Assembly (NCBI GenBank): GCA_018818855.1
Contig: JAHIRI010000069.1
Span: 1 to 11,267, forward strand
Source of the DNA: Patescibacteria group bacterium
Lineage (GTDB): Bacteria; Patescibacteriota; Patescibacteriia; XYB2-FULL-38-15
Length of the DNA: 11,267 nucleotides
Direction: 5' to 3'
Shown here: positions 1 through 6,389 of the stretch, piece after piece
How the letters are laid out: each line of letters opens with the position of its first letter
Numbering within the stretch: the first letter of the stretch is position 1
Translations under genes and position numbers: made by a program
The notes under the pieces: model-generated
Databases searched by the model: none
Seen by the model: only the letters and a program-made list of their open reading frames with translations
Told to the model about the DNA's origin: nothing

Positions 1-1
1 A

Positions 2-289
2 GACAAAGAATTTAAAAGAAAGAAAGATGAGATTTTAAGTAAAGTGGGAATAAATTTTTCTCAGGCGGCGCTTGGCTACAAAATTGAGGTGGAAACTTTG
101 GATGGAAAAATAAAATTAACAATTCCAGCCGGCACGCAGTCAGGGCAGATTTTTCGGCTGAAAGGAAAAGGTGTTCCGCATTTAAATAATTATGGCCGCG
201 GCGATCAATTGGTGGAAGTCATTGTAATTACGCCGACAAATTTGAATAAACGGCAAAAAGAGTTATTGGAAGAGTTTAACGCGAGTTAA
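2..289 (+). CDS. dnaJ: DnaJ chaperone, C-terminal fragment (5' end outside window)
   Basis: This is the C-terminal part of the Hsp40 co-chaperone DnaJ, which delivers unfolded substrates to DnaK and stimulates its ATPase in the cytoplasm. The frame is open from base 2 to a TAA at 287-289, giving 95 visible residues. They match C-terminal substrate-binding domain II: FSQAALG, the segment ETLDGKIKLTIPAGTQSGQ, then FRLKGKGVP, GRGDQLVEV and the closing KRQKELLEEF. All of these are hallmark DnaJ blocks in the expected order. The J domain (HPD) and the CxxCxGxG zinc region would lie upstream of the window. The GTG at 44 is an internal valine, since the DnaJ similarity continues upstream in frame (DKEFKRKKDEILSK). 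A hairpin terminator follows about 20 bases after the stop, so dnaJ ends its transcript here. The fragment has the A/T-rich composition of the window and no abnormality. Confidence 0.95.
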   Translation, partial: DKEFKRKKDEILSKVGINFSQAALGYKIEVETLDGKIKLTIPAGTQSGQIFRLKGKGVPHLNNYGRGDQLVEVIVITPTNLNKRQKELLEEFNAS

Positions 290-308
290 AAATTAAAAAT
301 TTTTTTGG

Positions 309-346
309 AAAAATTTCCGCGAGATAAGCGGGGATTTTTTGTTTTT
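309..346 (+). terminator. Rho-independent terminator after dnaJ
   Basis: A 12-bp stem pairs 309-320 with 328-339 around a 7-nt loop (GAGATAA). Its core CCGC/GCGG is extended by G-U and A-U pairs and runs into a T-rich stretch at 335-346. It lies 20 bases past the dnaJ stop and separates dnaJ from the next transcription unit. Confidence 0.8.
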
Positions 347-351
347 ATCAC

Positions 352-385
352 TTGACAAAATCAGAGAAAAGTCTTTAAGTATAAT
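352..385 (+). promoter_or_regulatory. Putative promoter of the LysM/zinc-finger gene, with unusually long spacer
   Basis: A perfect TTGACA lies at 352-357 and a perfect TATAAT at 380-385, directly after the dnaJ terminator. The spacer is 22 bases, clearly longer than the usual 16-18. No better -35 lies 16-18 bases before the TATAAT, and there is no TG extension. Either the -10 works without this -35, or the site needs an activator or DNA distortion. The predicted start would be near 391-393, leaving a leader of about 70 bases. Confidence 0.5.
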
Positions 386-392
386 GAGGTTT

Positions 393-454
393 GCCCAATG
401 ATGGGCAGGCTTTGTTCCTTAATAATCTATTTCTTGGCTTTTAGCCAAGGAGGG
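393..454 (+). promoter_or_regulatory. Structured 5' leader with two hairpins and strong Shine-Dalgarno
   Basis: Two small hairpins are visible in the leader: GCCCA/TGGGC at 393-397/402-406 with a 4-nt loop, and CTTGGCT/AGCCAAG at 433-439/443-449 with a TTT loop. The Shine-Dalgarno sequence AAGGAGGG (447-454) stands 7 bases before the ATG at 462, so its first three bases lie in the second stem. The hairpin could modulate ribosome access, but no ligand-binding core of a known riboswitch is recognisable. The strength of this ribosome site fixes the start at 462. Confidence 0.5.
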
Positions 455-461
455 AAGAAAG

Positions 462-2585
462 ATGAAAAAGGTAGTTGTTCTTTTCGTTCTGGCGCTCGGA
501 TTCGTTCGGGCGGCTTCTGCTTCGGCGGACCTGTCCGCCGGTGAGGCGGAAGAGTCGGCCAATGAGCCCAGGACCTACACGGTCCAGAGGGGCGATCGAC
601 TGGAGCGCCTGGCGGCGGAGTATGGCCTTTCCAAGGAAGAGATCTTGGCGGCCAATCCGCGTTCGGCATACGGCATCGCTTGCGACAGGCCACACAAGGT
701 CGAGCTTCGGGACGGAACGGTCCGGTTTGTCTGCGGCCGATCGAGGGTTTACCTCATCGCCGGCAAGACGCTCATCGTTCCTGAGCCGCGGATTTTGATC
801 GAGGCCAAAAACGTCCAACTGCAAATTGAGCTCGTGGCGCTTCGGGCCGAGATGAAGCTGGCGGAACAAGGGCGCGAGGCGGAGAAGACTGAACTCGCCG
901 AACGGCAGCAAGAGCGCGATGACCTTGTCTCCGAACGCGACGATCTCCGGAGCGAGAACAAGGGTCTTGTCGCATCGGAGGCAGAGGCCAAGGGTCAGCA
1001 CGACGAACTTCTGGCGAATCTTGAAACAGTACTTTCCCACCAGCCGAAGCAGGTTGAAGTCGAGAAGACAAATTCTACCTACATCGTCCTGGCAGTCGCG
1101 ATCACTGCGCTCTTCGCGGTTCTCATCATCATGTTCGTCTCGTACCGTAAGGGCAAGGAGTTCAATCACCTTGTTCGGATTACTCAGCCGAGTCTTCTTG
1201 AGCAGGCTGCGAAGAACAAGCAGCGCGGTGCGGAGCTGGATCGGCAGGCGAAGGAGCTCGACCGGCAGAAGCGCGCGCAGGACGACCTGCAGACCAAACT
1301 GCGAGAAGAGAAGGACAAGCAGGACACGCAGGATAAGGATCTTGCGGCGCGCGAGGCGACCCTCAAGAAGGGACAAGATGATCTGGACGCAGCGAAGCAG
1401 GCAGTGGTCGACCGGGAAGCGGCTTGCGACCGTCGCGAGACCGAGATCAAGGAAGCGGAGCGCAAGCTTCTGGAGCGCCACGAGGCTTTCCGCAAGCACG
1501 TCCAGACCGAGGATGAACGGCTGGGGCAACTTCTCGGCGAACTAAAGAGCCTGCAAGCAAAGCTCGACGGGCAAGCGGCGAGCCAAGAAGAAAAGGAAAG
1601 GACGCTTGCCGGTCTCCGTGAAGCTCTGGAGCAAGGGGCCGAGAGGCTCCGCGCCGAACAGGCTGAATTCGCCAAGCAACGCGGCGCAGTAGAAGGAGCC
1701 ATGCGCTGTCTTGACGAAGATGTGCCTGCTCTTGAGGAGCAGAGGCGCCAACTTCAGGCCAGAGAAGACGAGGTTGCCCGGCGGGAAGGCGAAGTGGCCG
1801 ATCAATTGGCAGTTCTTCCTCAGCGTGAGCAGGACGTCCAAGCGGCGGAGGAAAATCTTGCCAGAGCCGAAGATGACCTTCGGAGAAAGCAGGCTGAATT
1901 CGAGCGATCCATGGCCGAGGCGCAGCAGGAGCTTGAAGACAAAGCGCGTGGGTTGGATGATTGGGAGGATCGATTGAGGAAAGCTCGCGGAGCCACGGCA
2001 GCCACGGAAGACGAAGTGGATGATGGTGATGACAATCCTACGGTGACTTTCGCACCGCCGCCGGGTGAAGAACCCGATCCGCGCGGTACGACCTATGTTG
2101 AGATGAATCCTGGCCCAGTACAGCCTGTTGATTCGGTTGACATCGAGGATGAGGTAGTGCTTTCGTCCACGCAACCGGAAGAACCGCCGGTCGCGATGCG
2201 GGCGGAACCGGGCGGTTCCGATGCGTGTGTGCGGGAAAACGGAGGCGAGGTTGCTCTTACGTCTCCGGAAGCGCATCTGGGGACGTGTGTTCCGCCCTCC
2301 ATCCTTTGCGGTGTTTGCAGGCGGGAATTTGCCGATCGCCGCGAGTTTGATGAGCATCGGACGGGTTGTCCTGAAGCTGTACCCCACACACCAACCATTC
2401 CGGGACCGTCAGCGGCAAGCGACGTAACCAGTCCTCGCGAGACCGGACCGCAAATTCCGATCGCGGACCGGCCGTCGCATGAAGAGAGCGGGTTCTACTG
2501 CACCGTGTGTTTCAAGAGCTTCTCCGCCGAGGAGTACGCCCGGGATCACGCGGCACACAATACAGGTCTGACGAAGCCTGAATAA
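462..2585 (+). CDS. LysM-like / transmembrane / coiled-coil protein with two C-terminal C2H2-like zinc fingers
   Basis: I do not recognise a named family; the description follows the visible architecture. Residues 1-21 form a signal peptide or N-terminal anchor (MKK, hydrophobic core, AASASA). Residues 38-108 resemble a LysM fold (YTVQRGDRLERLAAEYGLS, EEILAANP, then IAGKTLIVPEP) with an insertion, suggesting glycan binding outside the membrane. A charged coiled coil at about 112-185 precedes one transmembrane helix at about 207-226, followed by YRKGK, so the remainder should be cytoplasmic. Residues about 235-515 are a long K/E/R/Q-rich coiled coil with few prolines. An acidic, proline-rich linker follows. 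Two zinc-finger-like units end the protein: C616-x2-C619-x12-H632-x3-C636 and C680-x2-C683-x12-H696-x2-H699. The x12 spacing is eukaryote-like, unlike the x9 of Ros/MucR. GC (about 60%) exceeds that of its neighbours (about 40%). It is monocistronic, with its own promoter and terminators. It could link the wall to a cytoplasmic filament or nucleic acid, but that is speculation. Confidence 0.85.
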   Translation: MKKVVVLFVLALGFVRAASASADLSAGEAEESANEPRTYTVQRGDRLERLAAEYGLSKEEILAANPRSAYGIACDRPHKVELRDGTVRFVCGRSRVYLIAGKTLIVPEPRILIEAKNVQLQIELVALRAEMKLAEQGREAEKTELAERQQERDDLVSERDDLRSENKGLVASEAEAKGQHDELLANLETVLSHQPKQVEVEKTNSTYIVLAVAITALFAVLIIMFVSYRKGKEFNHLVRITQPSLLEQAAKNKQRGAELDRQAKELDRQKRAQDDLQTKLREEKDKQDTQDKDLAAREATLKKGQDDLDAAKQAVVDREAACDRRETEIKEAERKLLERHEAFRKHVQTEDERLGQLLGELKSLQAKLDGQAASQEEKERTLAGLREALEQGAERLRAEQAEFAKQRGAVEGAMRCLDEDVPALEEQRRQLQAREDEVARREGEVADQLAVLPQREQDVQAAEENLARAEDDLRRKQAEFERSMAEAQQELEDKARGLDDWEDRLRKARGATAATEDEVDDGDDNPTVTFAPPPGEEPDPRGTTYVEMNPGPVQPVDSVDIEDEVVLSSTQPEEPPVAMRAEPGGSDACVRENGGEVALTSPEAHLGTCVPPSILCGVCRREFADRREFDEHRTGCPEAVPHTPTIPGPSAASDVTSPRETGPQIPIADRPSHEESGFYCTVCFKSFSAEEYARDHAAHNTGLTKPE

Positions 2586-2625
2586 ATTCGGTTTTTTTGG
2601 AGGATTTTTCTTGGTTGTTTTTTCT

Positions 2626-2660
2626 ACGCTGGACACTTGTGCTTTGTCCAGCGTTTTTTT
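2626..2660 (+). terminator. Strong Rho-independent terminator after the LysM/zinc-finger gene
   Basis: A perfect 10-bp stem (ACGCTGGACA at 2626-2635 with TGTCCAGCGT at 2645-2654) encloses a 9-nt loop and is followed by a run of Ts (2654-2660). It lies about 40 bases past the stop codon. Confidence 0.92.
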
Positions 2661-2664
2661 ATTT

Positions 2665-2706
2665 ACCCCCACGCCAATGTATTGGTGTGGGGGTTTATTT
2701 TTTTAA
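2665..2706 (+). terminator. Second terminator hairpin in tandem
   Basis: A 13-bp stem pairs 2665-2677 (ACCCCCAC core) with 2682-2694 (GTGGGGGT core). It has one G-U pair and a 4-nt TGTA loop, and TTTATTTTTTTT follows. It begins only 5 bases after the T run of the first terminator, so the two act as a double stop on the + strand. No A run precedes the stem, so it is not an obvious terminator for the minus strand. Confidence 0.82.
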
Positions 2707-2773
2707 TTTCGTAATGCTCCGTAGAATATATTAGTACAAAATTAGGGTGGGTATTTTTTGTCTTCCTGATTTA

Positions 2774-2782
2774 TGTTATACT
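2774..2782 (+). promoter_or_regulatory. Extended -10 promoter of the secreted repeat protein gene
   Basis: TGTTATACT is an extended -10 element (TG at 2774-2775, TATACT at 2777-2782) with no convincing -35; only a T run at 2754-2759 lies at the right distance. Transcription would start near 2789, giving a leader of about 22 bases. No Shine-Dalgarno sequence is visible before the ATG at 2811. Confidence 0.5.
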
Positions 2783-2810
2783 TAAATAAAGTTAATTAAG
2801 TTTATAGATT

Positions 2811-4919
2811 ATGCGGCAGCGACTTTTATTTATTTCTTTAGCCCTCATTATTTTTAGTTTGGCGGGCGGTTTTGGTTTGCAATACGCAATGGCAGTTGTT
2901 TGGACAGAACCGTCAGCTCTTCCGCCGGGCGATAATGTTCCGGCCCCGATTAATGTTGGCGCCGGAGCGCAAATTAAAACCGGCGATTTAACTGTCGGCG
3001 GAAATTTTTCTGTGGGTCAAGGACAAATTGTCGGCGCGCCAGCCGGAGGAAATATGGGACTCGGCACGTTGAACGCCGAGCAACTTTGTATCCAAGGAAA
3101 TTGCCGCGTTAACTGGCCTGAAGCGGTGAACGCCTTTGTTGACGAGGGAAATGTTGGTTTTGGACCAACCGCTGTTTTGGGGACAAACGACAATGTGCCA
3201 TTATCTTTTGAAACAAATGGAGTTGGGCGGGTACAAGTTGGCGCAGCTGGAAATGTAGGAATCGGAACAACAAATACGGCCTTTAATTTAATGGTTGGCG
3301 GGGTAGCGCCAAGAATTTATTTTTTGCCAGCACCCGGCAGCAATCCGGAATTGGATTTTGGCAGTCCGGCCATGGATACGCATTGGGCGATTTATCGCGA
3401 CGCGGCGACTGATCAACTTCGTTTTTGGAGAAATAATAATAACTTAGTTTTAACAAGCGCCGGGAACGTAGGCGTGGGCACAGACAATCCTCTTTATAAA
3501 TTAACAATCGCGGGGACGGCGCCTCGGGAATATCTCTGGCCGTCGGGTGGCGGAAATCCGGAATTGGATTTTGGTAATCAGGCAGGCGACAGTCATTGGG
3601 CGATTTATCGCGACGTAGCAAGCGATCAACTTCGTTTTTGGAGAAATGACGATAAAATAATTTTGGCAAGCGACGGAAATGTCGGCATTGGCACAAATCC
3701 GGCTTACAAACTTGACGTGGCCGGGCAAATTAATGCGAGCACAAATTTAACGCCGGCCATACAGGGGGTAAGTTCCGGCGATGCGGGCGGATTTTTTCAA
3801 TCTGATGGGATCGGGGGTGTTGGCGTCTACGGAATAGCAAATAATCAGAGCAGTTTTGGACTTTACGGATTAGCGAGCGGCGAGAGCAGCACAGCTGTGT
3901 CTGGCACGGCATCGTCATTAGCCGGGCTTAACAAAGGGGGGAGTTTTTTCGCCGGCAACGCTTCAATTGTTACCGGGGGAGATAACAATATTGGAGTTAT
4001 GGCTGCGGGCGGGGGTTCGCCGGGAAAAAATTACGGAGGTTATTTCAAAGCGCAAGGTTCTGGTTATGGAGTGTATAGTGTTGTAACCGATGCTGCGGCT
4101 TGGTCTGGATATTTCACTGGTGGGCAAGGAGTTTATGGTGATGCCGGAGTAGTAGGCGCAGCAGCGGGAGGATACAGAGGAGCGGGTACGTTAAACGCCA
4201 TACAACTTTGTATCCAGGGAAATTGTCTAGGGGCGTGGCCGGCTGGCGCGGCGCCTGGCGGAGTGAATGGACAAATTCAATTTAACGATAGCGGAATTTT
4301 TAGTGGTGATACTGGTTTGACTTTTGATAAAGCAACAGACGTTCTTACAATTGGCGGTAATTTAAAAGTTGGAATGGCTGCGGGCGGGGATGATGATTTT
4401 ATCTATTTTGATGACGGAACAAAATACATAAAATGGGTTAATGTTCAGGAAATGTTTAATTTCAGCAGCGGTATTTTGAGCGATGCATTTCTTTCAGGGA
4501 CGCAGATCACGGCGCGAAGCGGCGGATATAATCAAGCAGTTGACGCAACCAATACAAAATCTATAAATATGCGGCATACGGGAGTTTACGGGCTTTTATC
4601 AACCGAATCGGCAAATCCCGGTACGGACGCGGGAAATTTGGTTTTGAAGGCAGATCCGGATTATCCTGCCGATTACGTAGAAATAGCGGATGAATTAAAG
4701 ATTAACAGTACTTTGACTTTACTCGGGGCCGGAATTTTTTCAAATGATTTAACCGTTTCGGGTAATGTGCGCGTTGGAGGAGGAAGCATTGTTGTTTATC
4801 GGTGTGTCGACGGCGCCCCGGCGAATGAGGGTGCGTTAGTTGCTGATTACGGCGGCGGCGAACCAAAGGCTTTTTGCGGCGGGGCATTTTTTGCTGACAC
4901 CGGCTTGCGAGTAAAATAA
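2811..4919 (+). CDS. Secreted repeat-rich surface protein, tail-fibre-like
   Basis: Residues 1-28 are a signal peptide or anchor (MRQRLLF, hydrophobic core, AMA before VVW). The mature start WTEPSALPPGDNVPAPINVG is a signature I associate with secreted Parcubacteria proteins. Three GNVG(I/V)GT motifs begin at residues 147, 218 and 289, exactly 71 residues apart, and define two tandem repeats sharing NPELDFG, HWAIYRD and DQLRFWRN. The third motif continues as NPAYKLDVAG, as in phage tail fibres and S74-type surface proteins. Residues about 305-450 are rich in short G-x-YG and GGYF turns, suggesting a beta-roll or beta-helix. A GTLNA-x-QLCIQGNC module occurs twice (C93/C98 and C467/C472). GQIQFNDSGIFSGD at about 487 is another fibre-type motif. 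Two C-terminal cysteines (C665, C689) may form a disulfide. No S74 autoprotease or sortase signal is visible. The likely role is an exposed adhesin-like fibre; the exact ligand is unknown. cysS follows after 29 bases without a terminator. Confidence 0.85.
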   Translation: MRQRLLFISLALIIFSLAGGFGLQYAMAVVWTEPSALPPGDNVPAPINVGAGAQIKTGDLTVGGNFSVGQGQIVGAPAGGNMGLGTLNAEQLCIQGNCRVNWPEAVNAFVDEGNVGFGPTAVLGTNDNVPLSFETNGVGRVQVGAAGNVGIGTTNTAFNLMVGGVAPRIYFLPAPGSNPELDFGSPAMDTHWAIYRDAATDQLRFWRNNNNLVLTSAGNVGVGTDNPLYKLTIAGTAPREYLWPSGGGNPELDFGNQAGDSHWAIYRDVASDQLRFWRNDDKIILASDGNVGIGTNPAYKLDVAGQINASTNLTPAIQGVSSGDAGGFFQSDGIGGVGVYGIANNQSSFGLYGLASGESSTAVSGTASSLAGLNKGGSFFAGNASIVTGGDNNIGVMAAGGGSPGKNYGGYFKAQGSGYGVYSVVTDAAAWSGYFTGGQGVYGDAGVVGAAAGGYRGAGTLNAIQLCIQGNCLGAWPAGAAPGGVNGQIQFNDSGIFSGDTGLTFDKATDVLTIGGNLKVGMAAGGDDDFIYFDDGTKYIKWVNVQEMFNFSSGILSDAFLSGTQITARSGGYNQAVDATNTKSINMRHTGVYGLLSTESANPGTDAGNLVLKADPDYPADYVEIADELKINSTLTLLGAGIFSNDLTVSGNVRVGGGSIVVYRCVDGAPANEGALVADYGGGEPKAFCGGAFFADTGLRVK
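3249..3674 (+). repeat. Two tandem 213-bp repeats inside the surface protein gene
   Basis: Units at 3249-3461 and 3462-3674 are both exactly 213 bases, or 71 codons. My hand alignment gives 42 identical residues of 71, with the best conserved stretch running from NPELDFG to WRN. Several long runs are also identical at DNA level, including bases around GGAATTGGATTTTGG and ATTGGGCGATTTATCGCGAC. This suggests fairly recent duplication. A third, truncated copy starts at 3675 (GNVGIGT). Confidence 0.9.
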
Positions 4920-4948
4920 TCAAAGTAGAAAAATTAGTTTAAAACAAA

Positions 4949-6385
4949 ATGTTGGAAATTTACAATTCGCTTACAAAACAAAAAGAAAAATTCCAGTCTC
5001 TGTCCGAAAAGAAAAATAAAAAAAAGTTGGTGACAATGTATACTTGCGGGCCGACGGTTTACGATTATGTTCATATCGGAAATCTGCGGTCTTTTTTAGT
5101 TGCTGATTTACTGCGGCGCGTTTTGGAATTTGAAGGATATAAAGTTAAGCAAGTGATGAACATTACCGACGTTGGACATATGACTTCCGATTCTGAATCC
5201 GGAGAAGATAAAATGGAAGCGGCGGCGCGGCGAGAGAAGAAAGATCCCTGGCAGATCGCGGAATTTTTTACCAAAGCGTTTTTTTCTGACATCAAAAAAA
5301 TTAATTTGGAAAAAGCTTGGAAATATCCCAAAGCCACTGACCACGTGAAAGAGATGATAAAAATAATTGAGAAGTTGATAAAGAATGGTTATGCCTACGA
5401 AGCAAACGGTTCGGTTTATTTTGATCTGTCAAAATTTTCTGGCTGGGGAAAACTTTCAGGAAATAAGATCGAAGATTTAATTGCCGGCGCGCGGGTGGAA
5501 GTTTTACCTGAGAAAAAAAATCCTTACGACTTTGCTTTATGGATTAAAAATCCGTCGCACGTAATGCAATGGAATTCGCCCTGGGGAAAGGGTTATCCGG
5601 GCTGGCACATTGAATGTTCGGCGATGTCAATGAAATATTTGGGAGAAACAATTGATATTCATACCGGCGGAGAAGATAATAAATTTCCTCATCACGAATC
5701 GGAAATCGCCCAATCTGAAGGCGCGACCGGAAAACAATTTGTTCGTTTTTGGCTGCACGTTAAACATTTGCTTGTGGACGGAGAAAAGATGAGCAAGTCA
5801 AAAAATAATTTTTATACCCTGAATCAAGTTTTGGAAAAGGGGTTTTCTCCGCGGGCGGTTCGCTATCTTTTACTTTCCACCCATTATCGCGATTCATTGA
5901 ATTTTACTTTTGATGGACTTAATGCGGCAGAGAAGAATCTCGCAAAAATTGATGAAGCTTGGACAAAACTTAACAGCGCTGTTTATAAATCAGATGGTGG
6001 CGCAGAGCTTTTCCGGGCGGCAGAAAAAAATTTGGTTGATTTTGAAGCGGCGCTTAGTGATGATTTAAATATTTCGGGGGCACTCGCGGCCCTGTTGAAT
6101 TTTATAAAAGAGATTAATACAGCCTTAACCGCGGGAGTTTCCAGAGATGAAGTATTAATCGCAAAAAGAACACTTCTTTCGATGGATGGAGTTTTGGGTT
6201 TTGGTTTGGAAATATTAAAAGAGGGGAAAATTCCGGAGAAAATAAAAAAACTGCTCGTGGAGCGCGAGCAGGCGAGAAAAATTAAAGATTGGAAACGGGC
6301 GGATGAATTACGCGCGGAAATTGAAGAGTTCGGTTACACGGTAGAAGATACGGCTGAAGGACAGAAAGTGAAAAAGAGGAATTAA
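4949..6385 (+). CDS. cysS: Cysteinyl-tRNA synthetase
   Basis: This class I aminoacyl-tRNA synthetase activates cysteine with ATP and charges tRNA-Cys in the cytoplasm. The 478 residues are close to the usual length (about 460-480), so the gene is complete. YTCGPTVYDYVHIGNLRS contains the HIGH-type signature as HIGN (42-45), and GEKMSKSKNN contains KMSKS (280-284). The four expected zinc ligands are present: C33, C223 (WHIECSAMS), H248 and E252 (FPHHESEIAQSEG). The C-terminal helical anticodon region ends with the typical REQAR-x-x-KDWKRADELR block. The ATG at 4949 gives the canonical short N-terminus (MLEIYNSLT), but no Shine-Dalgarno is visible (AAAACAAA). It lies 29 bases after the surface protein gene with no clear promoter of its own, so co-transcription is likely. 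It converges with corA, with 4 bases between stops. Confidence 0.98.
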   Translation: MLEIYNSLTKQKEKFQSLSEKKNKKKLVTMYTCGPTVYDYVHIGNLRSFLVADLLRRVLEFEGYKVKQVMNITDVGHMTSDSESGEDKMEAAARREKKDPWQIAEFFTKAFFSDIKKINLEKAWKYPKATDHVKEMIKIIEKLIKNGYAYEANGSVYFDLSKFSGWGKLSGNKIEDLIAGARVEVLPEKKNPYDFALWIKNPSHVMQWNSPWGKGYPGWHIECSAMSMKYLGETIDIHTGGEDNKFPHHESEIAQSEGATGKQFVRFWLHVKHLLVDGEKMSKSKNNFYTLNQVLEKGFSPRAVRYLLLSTHYRDSLNFTFDGLNAAEKNLAKIDEAWTKLNSAVYKSDGGAELFRAAEKNLVDFEAALSDDLNISGALAALLNFIKEINTALTAGVSRDEVLIAKRTLLSMDGVLGFGLEILKEGKIPEKIKKLLVEREQARKIKDWKRADELRAEIEEFGYTVEDTAEGQKVKKRN

Positions 6386-6389
6386 TTTT

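Noticed and set aside
44..289. Independent small gene starting at GTG 44
   Set aside because: The frame is open to base 2 and DnaJ similarity continues upstream of the GTG, so it is an internal valine codon.
441..2387. Long minus-strand open frames of 362 and 281 codons opposite the GC-rich gene
   Set aside because: They are shadows of a GC-rich coding strand. Their translations are arginine/leucine-rich without domains, whereas the plus frame has a strong ribosome site, a signal peptide and ordered domains.
2586..2710. Integron attC or other recombination site after the GC-rich gene
   Set aside because: The hairpins are fully explained as terminators (T runs after each). No core-site pattern or target-site duplication could be found flanking the cassette.
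3249..3700. CRISPR array
   Set aside because: The repeats are 213 bases, directly adjacent and in frame within a protein gene; there are no short repeats with unique spacers anywhere in the window.
4880..4948. Separate promoter for cysS (TTGCTG ... TAAAAT)
   Set aside because: Spacing is only about 15 bases and the elements lie in the surface protein's last codons; it is too weak to call.
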